This document shows positions 1 through 7,206 of a stretch of 9,930 nt of DNA, piece after piece; the first letter of the stretch is position 1; the number at the start of each line of letters is the position of its first letter. Made by a program: the position numbers and the translations under genes. Below the pieces are notes generated by a model. The model was not told where the DNA came from and did no database searches. It was given only the letters and a program-made list of their open reading frames with translations. Source of the stretch: an uncultured Brachyspira sp. (GTDB taxonomy: Bacteria > Spirochaetota > Brachyspiria > Brachyspirales > Brachyspiraceae). The DNA lies in NCBI GenBank assembly GCA_934725525.1, contig CAKVCG010000062.1:1-9930 (forward strand). Reading direction: 5' to 3'.

Positions 1-73
1 CAGGTCAGACAGGAGTCGAACCTGCAACACCCAGTTTTGGAGACTGGTGCTCTACCAATTGAACTACTGACCC
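1..73 (-). tRNA. trnW: tRNA-Trp (anticodon CCA)
   Basis: Read on the minus strand, the sequence folds as a complete tRNA cloverleaf. The acceptor arm GGGTCAG pairs with CTGACCT (first pair G-U). The D arm contains TTCAATTGGTAGAGC, and the anticodon stem CCAGT/ACTGG encloses a loop with CCA (plus positions 38-40, read as TGG). The T arm is GCAGG-TTCGACT-CCTGT. Base 1 is the complement of the discriminator G, so any encoded CCA tail would lie outside the window. It delivers tryptophan at UGG codons. It sits just downstream of rpmG on the same strand, an arrangement seen in many bacteria, where secE and nusG follow; that continuation is inferred. Confidence 0.95.
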
Positions 74-80
74 ATAAAAA

Positions 81-257
81 TTATCTTGAAACCTTAAGCT
101 CTTTATGAACCGTATGTTTTCTATCATGCGGACAGTATTTTTTTAATTCAAGTTTCTCCTGAACATTTTGTTTATTTTTAGTAGTAATATAATTCTTTCT
201 TTTACATTCCGTGCATTGCAAATGTATTTGTTCTGTTTTTACTTTAGCGCCTGCCAT
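81..257 (-). CDS. rpmG: 50S ribosomal protein L33
   Basis: This 58-residue protein is a component of the large ribosomal subunit near the E site. It matches L33 along its length: a basic N-terminus, then [22 protein letters not shown] and RKHTVHKE. The start chosen is the ATG at 257-255, because AAGGAG lies 5 bases upstream of it; an in-frame GTG two codons earlier would overlap the ribosome-binding site and is unlikely. Zinc-type L33 proteins carry two CxxC pairs. Here the first pair is intact (CTEC), but the second reads CPHD, so the fourth ligand is Asp or is lost. The gene precedes tRNA-Trp in one transcription unit, with 7 bases between them, and is read from the promoter at 309-337. Confidence 0.95.
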   Translation of the reverse strand: MAGAKVKTEQIHLQCTECKRKNYITTKNKQNVQEKLELKKYCPHDRKHTVHKELKVSR

Positions 258-308
258 CTTCACTCCTTCAAAAAAGACTAATAAAGCCTACAATTTACAA
301 GGTAGTCA

Positions 309-337
309 ATTGTATACTTTATTAAAATTTTTGTCAA
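309..337 (-). promoter_or_regulatory. Sigma-70 promoter of rpmG-trnW
   Basis: On the minus strand there is a perfect -35 box TTGACA (337-332), a 17-base spacer and a -10 box TACAAT (314-309). This is close to the housekeeping consensus. Transcription would begin near 302, giving a leader of about 45 nt before rpmG. Such a strong promoter suits a translation-apparatus operon. Confidence 0.8.
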
Positions 338-405
338 GCTAAAAATTTGATAATTATATAATAAATTAAAGCTAAATTTATTTTTTAATTAACCTAATTA
401 ATTTA

Positions 406-433
406 TATACATTTTTTCAAATAATAGTATAAT
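406..433 (+). promoter_or_regulatory. Probable promoter of serS
   Basis: A perfect -10 box TATAAT (428-433) lies 27 bases before the serS ATG. The best -35 candidate is TATACA (406-411), 16 bases upstream and only 4 of 6 matches. The surroundings are nearly pure A/T, so the -10 is credible but the -35 is weak. The rest of the 258-460 spacer shows no other clear feature. Confidence 0.5.
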
Positions 434-460
434 TATAAAAACTTTATTTAAGGATTTTTT

Positions 461-1735
461 ATGATTGATGTAAAATTAATAAGGGAAAATATAGAATTAG
501 TAGAAGAAAATTTAAGAAAGCGAAGAAGCAAAGTTTCTTTAGACAAATTAAAATCTTTGGAAAGCGAAAGATTAGAATTATTAAAAGAAGTGGAAAGCGA
601 CAGAGCGAAAAAAAACGAATCTTCAAAAAAAGTCGGCGAATATATGAAAGCTGGCAAAAAAGAAGAAGCCGAAAAAATAAAAGAGGAAATGAAATTATTT
701 GTAGAATCCTTAAATAAAAAAGAAGAAAAATTATCCGAACTCGAAGAAAAAGTTAATAACGAAATACTTTATCTACCGAATATACTTTCAGACGAAGTGC
801 CAGAAGGGGACGATGAAAAAAGCAATAAAGAAATAATAAGATGGGGAGAGCCTCGAAAATTCGATTTTGAAGTTAAAGACCATGTCGATATTGCGGTTGG
901 ACTGAATATACTCGATATTGAAAGAGCGGTTAGAATGTCAAGAACTCGTTTTTCTTTAATGAAAGGAAAAGGCGCGGCGCTTGAAAGAGCTTTGATTAAT
1001 TTTATGCTAAAAAAACATACTACCGAACATGGCTATACGGAATATATTCCTCCTATTCTCGTCAATTCAAAAGCTATGACGGGAACGGGAAATTTGCCGA
1101 AATTTGAAGAAGATTTATTTAAAACTACTGACGACCCCGCTTTATATTTAATACCTACAGCGGAAGTCCCGTTGACAAATATTTATAGAGAAGAAATCAT
1201 ACCGGAAAGCATGCTTCCGATTTACGCGACCGCTTATACTCCTTGTTTTCGTTCGGAGGCGGGTTCTTACGGAAGAGATATGAGAGGTCTAATAAGACAG
1301 CATCAATTCGATAAAGTGGAACTTGTAAAAATATGCGCGCCAGACACTTCAAAAATGGAACATGAAAAAATGCTTAAAGACGCCGAAAGTATTTTGCAGG
1401 CTTTGGAACTTCCTTATAGAGTTGTCGTTTTATCTTCGGGAGATATTGGAAATGCCGCTTATAAAACTTTCGATTTGGAAGTATGGCTTCCTTCACAAAA
1501 TACATACAGAGAAATTTCAAGCGTAAGCAACTGCTGGGATTATCAGGCTCGCCGAATGCAAATGCGCGTGAAGAGAGGAGGCAAAACGGAATTAGTCCAC
1601 ACTTTAAACGGAAGCGGAATTGCCGTTGGAAGAACTTGGATTGCAATTCTTGAAAATTATCAGCAAGCGGACGGAACCGTGATAATTCCAGAAGCTTTAA
1701 GAGAATTCACTGGCTTTGATAAAATAGAAAAATAA
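461..1735 (+). CDS. serS: Seryl-tRNA synthetase
   Basis: This cytoplasmic class II aminoacyl-tRNA synthetase charges tRNA-Ser with serine using ATP, and also supplies Ser-tRNA(Sec) where selenocysteine is used. The 424 residues are the usual length. Residues 1-105 are rich in Lys and Glu and form the long antiparallel coiled-coil arm that grips the tRNA variable arm. The catalytic core follows: TAEVPLTN at 233-240 (serine site), motif 2 around FRSEAGSYGRDMRGLIRQHQ (263-282), and motif 3 LNGSGIAVGRTWIAILENYQ (382-401). AAGGA at 450-454 lies 6 bases before the ATG, which supports the start. The gene is divergent from rpmG and is followed after 91 bases by a TrpR-family gene. I see no hairpin plus T-run terminator directly after it. 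Confidence 0.98.
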   Translation: MIDVKLIRENIELVEENLRKRRSKVSLDKLKSLESERLELLKEVESDRAKKNESSKKVGEYMKAGKKEEAEKIKEEMKLFVESLNKKEEKLSELEEKVNNEILYLPNILSDEVPEGDDEKSNKEIIRWGEPRKFDFEVKDHVDIAVGLNILDIERAVRMSRTRFSLMKGKGAALERALINFMLKKHTTEHGYTEYIPPILVNSKAMTGTGNLPKFEEDLFKTTDDPALYLIPTAEVPLTNIYREEIIPESMLPIYATAYTPCFRSEAGSYGRDMRGLIRQHQFDKVELVKICAPDTSKMEHEKMLKDAESILQALELPYRVVVLSSGDIGNAAYKTFDLEVWLPSQNTYREISSVSNCWDYQARRMQMRVKRGGKTELVHTLNGSGIAVGRTWIAILENYQQADGTVIIPEALREFTGFDKIEK

Positions 1736-1744
1736 TAAATAAGA

Positions 1745-1772
1745 TTGAAATAATTATTTTACCATATATAAT
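1745..1772 (+). promoter_or_regulatory. Probable promoter of the trpR-like gene
   Basis: TTGAAA (1745-1750), a 16-base spacer and TATAAT (1767-1772) form a good sigma-70 promoter. Transcription would start near 1779, about 48 bases before the ATG at 1827. The -10 box is inside the left arm of the palindrome at 1758-1790, so a protein bound there would block RNA polymerase. Confidence 0.6.
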
Positions 1773-1789
1773 GATATTATATATGGTAA
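1759..1789. promoter_or_regulatory. Perfect AT-rich palindrome, candidate operator
   Basis: The arms TTACCATATATAA (1759-1771) and TTATATATGGTAA (1777-1789) are perfect 13-bp inverted repeats around TGATA; the T and A at the edges of the loop can pair too. It spans the predicted -10 box and start site of the trpR-like gene. There is no T-run after the right arm, so it does not look like a terminator of serS. An operator for the adjacent repressor (autoregulation) is inferred from position and symmetry only. Confidence 0.5.
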
Positions 1790-1826
1790 TAACTTTAAAT
1801 TAAAAGATTTAAAAAGGAGAATAAAA

Positions 1827-2132
1827 ATGGAACTACTGGCTTATATTTTGGCATCGGAAACAAGCGAAGAATTTTTTCAAGAGCTATTGAAAGAACTTTT
1901 TACCAAAGACGAAAGGGATATGATTTGGCAAAGGATGAAAATAGTCACATTGCTCAAGAAAAAGATACCGCAATACGAAATAGCAAAAATGCTTAACGCA
2001 AGTTTATGCTCTATTACAAGAGGAGCTAAAGAATTAAAAAAACCAAACAGCGCGTTATCGTTTATAGTAGACAAATATCTTATCAATAACGATAAATTTC
2101 AACAAAGTTTGAAAAAATCGTCACAGCAATAA
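1827..2132 (+). CDS. trpR: TrpR-family transcriptional repressor
   Basis: This small helical DNA-binding protein of the Trp repressor superfamily (TrpR/YerC type) has 101 residues. The family hallmarks are visible: FTKDERDMIWQRMKIVTLL (25-43) corresponds to the TPDER helix of TrpR. Residues 47-70 form the helix-turn-helix, with IPQYEIAKMLNAS as the first helix and the recognition segment SITRGAKELKK; the ITRG..xLK pattern is closer to enterobacterial TrpR than to Bacillus YerC. TrpR binds tryptophan and represses biosynthesis genes; whether this protein senses tryptophan is not shown here, and no trp biosynthetic gene is in the window. AAGGAG at 1814-1819 lies 7 bases before the ATG. The last 12 bases overlap the end of hemW on the other strand. 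The palindrome upstream suggests it may control itself. Confidence 0.8.
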   Translation: MELLAYILASETSEEFFQELLKELFTKDERDMIWQRMKIVTLLKKKIPQYEIAKMLNASLCSITRGAKELKKPNSALSFIVDKYLINNDKFQQSLKKSSQQ

Positions 2133-3257
2133 TAAAATAATCTCATCCGCATAATCAAAATATATTTTTTTTATAGATAAATATTCTTTTGAAATAGTAA
2201 AATATTTAATATGTTTATTTATTATTTTTGAATACTTATTTATAAAATCTTCTTTAAAAAGTTCCTTATAATATAAAAAATTTATTCCTTTTACGGTCCT
2301 TAAAGATAAAAATATAAATTCTCTTTTTCTTTTTTCTTTATCCAAATACTCGATATTCTTTGCAGGCGCTTTATTTTCCGACACAATCTCCAAATAATTT
2401 TTAATATTTTTTGTATTTTCGTATCTATTATTTTTATAACATCCAAAAGCTCCCGCTCCGATTCCCAAATAATCTTTCAAATTCCAATAACCGCTATTAT
2501 GAATCGACTCGTAGCCAGAAACCGCGTAATTTGAAATTTCGTATCTTTTAAGTCCAAAATTTTCTATAGTTTCAGCGGCGATATTATAATAATTAACGGA
2601 ATCCTCTTCGGTAGATAAAAATTCTTTCCATTTATTTTTAAATGAATCGTTAATCTCCAAATAATATAAAGAAATATGTTTTATATTAGGAATCAAATCG
2701 AATGCTCGAATTATATCTTTTTTTGATTGCTCTTTATCGTTTAGAGGAAGTCCGCATATAAAATCTACCGAAATATTTTCAACCCTCGATTTATTTATTA
2801 ATCCCAAAGCGTTTATAATATCTTCCCTACTCGTTTGTCTGTTAATTATTTTTAAGCTATCTTCGTTGAAAGTTTGAATTCCAATCGAAAGTCTTATATT
2901 TTTTATTGACGATATAACTTTTAGAGAATCCATATTTATATCGTTAATATTAAATTCTACAGTTATTTCTTTTATTTCGTTTTTATCTTTATTGCTGTCG
3001 TTTATCGCTTCAAATAATTTCTCAAAAAAATATTCCAACATGTTTGCGCCTATTATAGAAGGAGTTCCGCCTCCGATATATATAGTTTCAATATCTTTGT
3101 TAAAATTATTTTTTAAATCGTTTATTCTAATCTCATATTCTTTTATTAAAGCGTCTAAATATTTTTTATACAAATCGAGAGAGTTCATATTGACTACGGA
3201 ATAAAAATTACAATAACCGCATTTATGAGCGCAAAATGGAATATTTATATATAACAT
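2121..3257 (-). CDS. hemW: HemW-type radical SAM protein (heme chaperone)
   Basis: This 378-residue radical SAM protein, the same length as E. coli HemW, belongs to the HemN/HemW family formerly annotated as oxygen-independent coproporphyrinogen III oxidase. The cluster motif CAHKCGYCNF (C9, C13, C16) binds a [4Fe-4S] cluster. The next position is Asn-Phe, not the extra Cys of true HemN, which favours the heme-chaperone HemW. GGGTPS at 62-67 binds SAM; further family motifs are IGIQTFNEDSL, SVDFICGLP, and the HemW-type block YEISNYA...HNSGYWNLKDYLGIGAGA. HemW proteins hand heme to acceptor proteins. The start lies 10 bases after the stop of the sigma factor gene, and no Shine-Dalgarno sequence is visible, so translation is probably coupled. 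The 3' end overlaps the convergent trpR-like gene by 12 bp. Confidence 0.9.
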   Translation of the reverse strand: MLYINIPFCAHKCGYCNFYSVVNMNSLDLYKKYLDALIKEYEIRINDLKNNFNKDIETIYIGGGTPSIIGANMLEYFFEKLFEAINDSNKDKNEIKEITVEFNINDINMDSLKVISSIKNIRLSIGIQTFNEDSLKIINRQTSREDIINALGLINKSRVENISVDFICGLPLNDKEQSKKDIIRAFDLIPNIKHISLYYLEINDSFKNKWKEFLSTEEDSVNYYNIAAETIENFGLKRYEISNYAVSGYESIHNSGYWNLKDYLGIGAGAFGCYKNNRYENTKNIKNYLEIVSENKAPAKNIEYLDKEKRKREFIFLSLRTVKGINFLYYKELFKEDFINKYSKIINKHIKYFTISKEYLSIKKIYFDYADEIILLLL

Positions 3258-3267
3258 TTAGTTTTAA

Positions 3268-4116
3268 TTATAAGAAATCTTTTAGAGAATTGAATCTTCT
3301 ACAATACATTTTTCTTAAAGCTTTTTTTTCTATCTGGCGAACTCTCTCTTTTGTGAGGGAATACATTTTTCCAACTTCTTTAAGGGTTTTTCTATCTTCG
3401 TCTATCCCGTATCTCGCTTTTATTATAGTCTTTTCCATTTCATTTAAATCTTCAATAGCTATTTTCAATTCTTCTATAAATTCTTTATTCATAATAGTCG
3501 CTTCCAACCCCGAATCTTTATCATCTTCTATGACATTTACAAGTTTTTCTTTTATGCCTTCAAAATTATATTCTCTATCTAAAGAAACATAATCATTGCT
3601 AACCGCCATTATTTGTAAAACATCTTTAGGGTCTTTATCCAAAATATTTGAAATTTCGTTGACATCGGGAATATCTCCCGTTTTATAATATTTTTCATGA
3701 ATCGTTCTTTCTATATCCACCAAATTTATAGCTTTATTTAACGGAAGCCTTATCAATCTTGATTTTTCGTTTATAGCCCTCAATATGCTCTGTCTAATCC
3801 AATAAACCGCGTAAGAAATAAAATGATAGCCTTTGTCTGGCTCGAATCTATCCGCCGCCATTATTAAGCCTAAATTACCTTCTTCTATTAAATCCTCCAG
3901 CAAAAGTCCGCTGTTTTTATATTGTTTAGCAATATTTATTACGAATCTTAAATTACTTTTTATTAACTTGGCTCTCGCTTCCATATCGCCTTCTTTCAAT
4001 CTCTTTGTTAATTCTATTTCTTCTTCGCGAGTTAGAAGTTTTTCTTTTTTAGCATCTTCAAAATACAAAGCTATAGTATTTTCAATATTATCATTCTTTG
4101 TTTTATTAGGCGACAT
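3268..4116 (-). CDS. Group-2 sigma-70 family RNA polymerase sigma factor
   Basis: This 282-residue sigma factor directs RNA polymerase to promoters. It has region 1.2 (about 10-45), region 2 (about 46-115, with DLIEEGNLGLIMAADRFEP and the -10 recognition helix YAVYWIRQSILRAI), region 3 (about 120-205) and region 4 (about 225-277, with LNEMEKTIIKARYG and the helix-turn-helix TLKEVGKMYSLTKERVRQIE). Region 1.1 and the long non-conserved insert of a primary RpoD are absent, and it is far shorter than a typical RpoD, so it is most likely an RpoS-like alternative sigma factor. It contains regions 1.2 and 3, which ECF factors lack. It lies 31 bases downstream of the lpxC fusion and 10 bases before hemW in one operon. 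Only a weak purine run (AAGAG) precedes the ATG. Which genes it controls cannot be told from here. Confidence 0.9.
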   Translation of the reverse strand: MSPNKTKNDNIENTIALYFEDAKKEKLLTREEEIELTKRLKEGDMEARAKLIKSNLRFVINIAKQYKNSGLLLEDLIEEGNLGLIMAADRFEPDKGYHFISYAVYWIRQSILRAINEKSRLIRLPLNKAINLVDIERTIHEKYYKTGDIPDVNEISNILDKDPKDVLQIMAVSNDYVSLDREYNFEGIKEKLVNVIEDDKDSGLEATIMNKEFIEELKIAIEDLNEMEKTIIKARYGIDEDRKTLKEVGKMYSLTKERVRQIEKKALRKMYCRRFNSLKDFL

Positions 4117-4147
4117 AAATCTCTTTTCTTATTTTACCTTTTTATTA

Positions 4148-5446
4148 TTATAGATATCTACTTGCAAGGTCATGAACAACCGAATGATTAAAAGAATGAG
4201 ACGATTTATTCGCCGTTATTTTAGCCTTTATCGGTCTTGCAAGTATATACATATCTCCTATTATATCTAAAATTTTATGTCTTACAAATTCATTATCGAA
4301 ATGTAGCTTCGTATTTATTACCTTTCCTTCGCATAATATTATATGGCTTCCAATCATTCCGCTTCCCGCCATTCCCATTTTTTGAGCGTAATCTATATTA
4401 TCCAAAGTGTTGAAACTTCTCGCTCTTCCTATATCTTCGGAAAATTGCTCGAAAGATTCAAATTTATAATCGAACCGCTGAACTCCTATGCTTCCCGCAA
4501 AATCTATACGCAAATTAACTTCGAGTCCGTCATAAGGCGAAAGTATTATATAAGTTTCGTTATCGTCAACATTTCCGTAAACCAATTCTCTATCGATAAC
4601 TATCGGCTCTATATAATCTTCCTGTTCTATATATCCAGCTTCTTTTAATGCATCGCAAAATACCAAAGCCGAACCGTCAACATTTGGAACTTCTCCGTCG
4701 CATTTCACTATTAAATTCGTTATTCCCATCATATGCAAAGCGGCTAAAAAATGCTCCGTCGTTTTTATATGTCTGCTTCCGCTGATTAAAGCCGTAGAAT
4801 TAACCGCTCCAGATTTATCTTTTGACAAAATATTTTCGTGCGAAAGTTTTATATGAGTATTGCTGTTAATATCGACAAAAACTATTCCCGTATTGACTTC
4901 GGCGGGAACTAATGTAAGCGCTGTTTTTCTTCCTTCCATTAGCGCAAATCCGCTCACAACCACGCTTTTCGCTATAGTTCTTTGAGGAATTTTATATTTT
5001 AATTTCGATTTATTATGATGATTATTAGAATGATTTATTTCCGTTTCGTTATTATTTTCTTTTTTATTCAAAACCTCGTCGCAGCTTGAAAGCAGTTTTG
5101 AAATGCTTATTGGTTTTTCCAAGAAATCGTAAGCGCCCATTTTTGTCGCTCTAACCGCCGTTTCCACTCCTGCATGTCCGCTCATCATAATTACCGTTGT
5201 ATTAGGATATTTTTCTTTTATATTTGAAAGTATATCCAAACCGTCAGTATTCGGAAGCCAGACATCCAAAAATACTAAATCGATTTTTTTCGATTCAAAA
5301 ATTTTCATAGCTTCTTTATAATCTTTCGCAGTTTCGACATCGTAATCTTCGTCTACCAAAACCGCTTTACATGAACTTAAAATATCTTCTTCATCGTCTA
5401 TGATTAGAACGCTGTTTTTTATTTTAACATTTTTTACTTTTTCCAT
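4148..5446 (-). CDS. lpxC: Response-regulator receiver domain fused to LpxC (UDP-3-O-acyl-GlcNAc deacetylase)
   Basis: The 432 residues hold two complete domains. Residues 12-126 are a CheY-like receiver of the NtrC type: acidic pair D17/D18, phospho-acceptor D61 in FLDVWLP, S89 in MMSGHAG, and K111 in FLEKPIS. Residues 127-153 are a polar Asn/His/Lys linker. Residues 155-432 are LpxC, the zinc deacetylase that commits UDP-acyl-GlcNAc to lipid A synthesis in the cytoplasm. The catalytic set is present: E231-H232 (TTEHFLAAL), the VPNVDGSA loop, H390 and D394 (FVRHKILDIIGD), and H417 (SSHSFNHS). LpxC alone is usually about 300 residues, so the N-terminal 150 are an addition. This implies control of lipid A synthesis by phosphorylation, which is inference. 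It heads the operon with a sigma factor and hemW. No ribosome-binding site precedes the ATG, and no alternative start fits the receiver fold. Confidence 0.93.
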   Translation of the reverse strand: MEKVKNVKIKNSVLIIDDEEDILSSCKAVLVDEDYDVETAKDYKEAMKIFESKKIDLVFLDVWLPNTDGLDILSNIKEKYPNTTVIMMSGHAGVETAVRATKMGAYDFLEKPISISKLLSSCDEVLNKKENNNETEINHSNNHHNKSKLKYKIPQRTIAKSVVVSGFALMEGRKTALTLVPAEVNTGIVFVDINSNTHIKLSHENILSKDKSGAVNSTALISGSRHIKTTEHFLAALHMMGITNLIVKCDGEVPNVDGSALVFCDALKEAGYIEQEDYIEPIVIDRELVYGNVDDNETYIILSPYDGLEVNLRIDFAGSIGVQRFDYKFESFEQFSEDIGRARSFNTLDNIDYAQKMGMAGSGMIGSHIILCEGKVINTKLHFDNEFVRHKILDIIGDMYILARPIKAKITANKSSHSFNHSVVHDLASRYL

Positions 5447-5453
5447 AATTTAT

Positions 5454-5482
5454 ATAATATTATATTAATAACAAAAAATCAA
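5454..5482 (-). promoter_or_regulatory. Probable promoter of the lpxC fusion operon
   Basis: On the minus strand TTGATT (5482-5477), a 17-base spacer and TATTAT (5459-5454) form a plausible sigma-70 promoter. Transcription would begin within about 1-3 bases of the ATG at 5446. An alternative -10, TATAAT at 5464-5459, has no good -35 and still gives a leader too short for a Shine-Dalgarno. The region is almost all A/T, so chance matches are likely. Confidence 0.4.
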
Positions 5483-5521
5483 CAGTTTAATATTTAATTA
5501 ATAATTATTATTACAATATAT

Positions 5522-5549
5522 TTGCAAAACTTCTAAACTCTGTTATACT
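5522..5549 (+). promoter_or_regulatory. Extended -10 promoter of argS
   Basis: TTGCAA (5522-5527), a 16-base spacer and TATACT (5544-5549) preceded by TG at 5541-5542 form an extended -10 promoter. A perfect TATAAT at 5549-5554 overlaps it but has a poor -35 partner. The leader would be about 25 nt, with GGAG at 5566-5569 as ribosome-binding site, 11 bases before the ATG. Confidence 0.55.
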
Positions 5550-5580
5550 ATAATTTTATAATCATGGAGAAAATTAAAAA

Positions 5581-7170
5581 ATGATAAAAAAAATCATATC
5601 AAATATAATTAAATATGCGCTTGATAATTATTTGAAAAATCTAAATATAGATAACGATATAAATATTGGAAATATAGAAATCGGCTATTCGGTTGACGAT
5701 AAATTCGGAGATTATGCCTGCCCAGTCGGAATGCGTCTTTCAAAAAGATTAAAAAAAAATCCTATGGAAATTGCCGAAGGAATTATAAAAAATATAGAAA
5801 ATAATAAATGTTTCGATAAAATCGAAATCGCGAAACCGGGCTTTATAAATCTTACCATGTCAAAAGAATATATAAATCAATCTATAAACGATTTGTTAAA
5901 AAACAAAAATTATGGAAAAAATATTTTAGAAGAAAAACATAAAATTTTATTGGAATATATAAGCGCAAATCCTACGGGACCGCTTCATATCGGGCATGGA
6001 AGATGGGCGGCGATTGGAAGCGCTTTATCGAATCTCCTAAAATATGCAGGACATGAAATTTATCAGGAATTTTATGTAAACGACGCGGGAGAGCAGATAG
6101 AAAAATTAAATCATAGCGTTCAAGCGGTAAAAGATGGAAAAGAAATTCCCGAAGACGGCTATCATGGAGATTATATAAAAGATATAGCTAAAGAAAACGG
6201 AGTCCCTAAAGATATAATTTTGGAAAGCCAGAAAAAAATTTTGAAAAGATTCGGCGTTGAAATGGACAACTATGCATTGGAATCGAAAATCATAGAAAAC
6301 GGAGAGCTTGAAAAAACGGTTGATTTTTTAGACAAAGAAGGACTTTTATTTGAAGAAGATAACGCCATTTGGTTTAGAAGCGTAAAATACGGAGACGACA
6401 AAGACAGAGTTATTAAAAAAAGCAACGGATTATACACATATTTTGCTCCAGATATTGCTTATCATAAAAATAAAATAGACAGAGGCTATAAATATTTGAT
6501 AGATATTTTGGGCGCTGACCATCATGGATATGTTCCGAGAATTACGGCAGCGGTTAGGGCGGTTTCGGGCGATACGGCGAGTTTGAAAGTAATATTGGGG
6601 CAGATGGTTAGATTATTCAGAGGAAAAGAAATTGTTAGGATGAGCAAAAGAACGGGCGATATGATAAGTTTAGAAGAAGTTATTGACGAGATTGGAGTCG
6701 ATTCAACGAGATATTTTTTGCTTATGCGTTCGTATTCGAGTTCGCTTGATTTCGATTTGGAGCTTGCAAAAAAGAAAGACAACGATAATCCCGTTTATTA
6801 TATTCAATACGCTTACGCGAGAATATGCAATATATTTTTTAAGCTTAAAGAAAAAAATTTGAGTTATGACGAAAATAAATCTTTCGATATAAATAATATT
6901 TCAAACGATAGCTCTTTAAAACTTGCAAAAATGATTTTAAGACTGCCGGACGAAATTTGCGAATCTTCAAAATCTTTGGAAGTTTATACTTTTCTAAATT
7001 ATACTTACGAAGTGGCGTCAGCATTGCATAAATTTTATTACGACAATATAGTTTTGGACGAAAACGAAAATATTAGGCAGGAAAGATTAACTTTGGTAAA
7101 AGCCGTTAAAAAAGTTTTGGGAATTTGTTTCGATATTATAGGAATTTCAAAAATAGAAAGAATGTGGTAG
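5581..7170 (+). CDS. argS: Arginyl-tRNA synthetase
   Basis: This class I synthetase charges tRNA-Arg with arginine. The 529 residues are slightly shorter than the 550-580 of many bacterial enzymes, but all parts are there. Residues 1-110 form the N-terminal tRNA-binding domain ([16 protein letters not shown]). The class I signature is [14 protein letters not shown] (128-141), with HIGH at 136-139. GADHHGY lies at 311-317, and the KMSKS loop has the ArgRS form RMSKRTGD at 353-360. The DALR-type anticodon-binding domain begins near 403 ([13 protein letters not shown]) and ends in the typical IERMW. GGAG precedes the ATG by 11 bases. The gene is divergent from the lpxC operon, with 134 bases between them, and is followed after 36 bases by a transporter gene that is probably co-transcribed. 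Confidence 0.97.
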   Translation: MIKKIISNIIKYALDNYLKNLNIDNDINIGNIEIGYSVDDKFGDYACPVGMRLSKRLKKNPMEIAEGIIKNIENNKCFDKIEIAKPGFINLTMSKEYINQSINDLLKNKNYGKNILEEKHKILLEYISANPTGPLHIGHGRWAAIGSALSNLLKYAGHEIYQEFYVNDAGEQIEKLNHSVQAVKDGKEIPEDGYHGDYIKDIAKENGVPKDIILESQKKILKRFGVEMDNYALESKIIENGELEKTVDFLDKEGLLFEEDNAIWFRSVKYGDDKDRVIKKSNGLYTYFAPDIAYHKNKIDRGYKYLIDILGADHHGYVPRITAAVRAVSGDTASLKVILGQMVRLFRGKEIVRMSKRTGDMISLEEVIDEIGVDSTRYFLLMRSYSSSLDFDLELAKKKDNDNPVYYIQYAYARICNIFFKLKEKNLSYDENKSFDINNISNDSSLKLAKMILRLPDEICESSKSLEVYTFLNYTYEVASALHKFYYDNIVLDENENIRQERLTLVKAVKKVLGICFDIIGISKIERMW

Positions 7171-7206
7171 CGCCAATATTAATATTTAAGTTTTAAGGCT
7201 ATATAA

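Noticed and set aside
448..657. Open frames opposite serS, also at 1374-1646
   Set aside because: They lie antisense inside a clearly coding gene, have no ribosome-binding site, and show no recognisable family; they arise from the AT-rich codon pattern.
3236..3592. 118-codon plus-strand frame across the hemW start and the sigma factor gene
   Set aside because: It is antisense to region 4 of an intact sigma factor, with a low-complexity Ser/Phe-rich product typical of reverse-strand shadows.
3833..4153. 106-codon plus-strand frame opposite the sigma factor N-terminus
   Set aside because: Antisense shadow with a Ser/Leu-rich product and no start signal.
4148..5446. The receiver-LpxC joint as a frameshift or assembly artefact
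   Set aside because: The frame is continuous, both domains are complete with all key residues, and a natural polar linker lies between them; an artefact would normally damage one side.
5499..5510. Perfect 12-bp palindrome TAATAATTATTA in the lpxC-argS spacer
   Set aside because: Pure A/T in a spacer of almost only A/T; such palindromes are expected by chance, and it does not align with either promoter.
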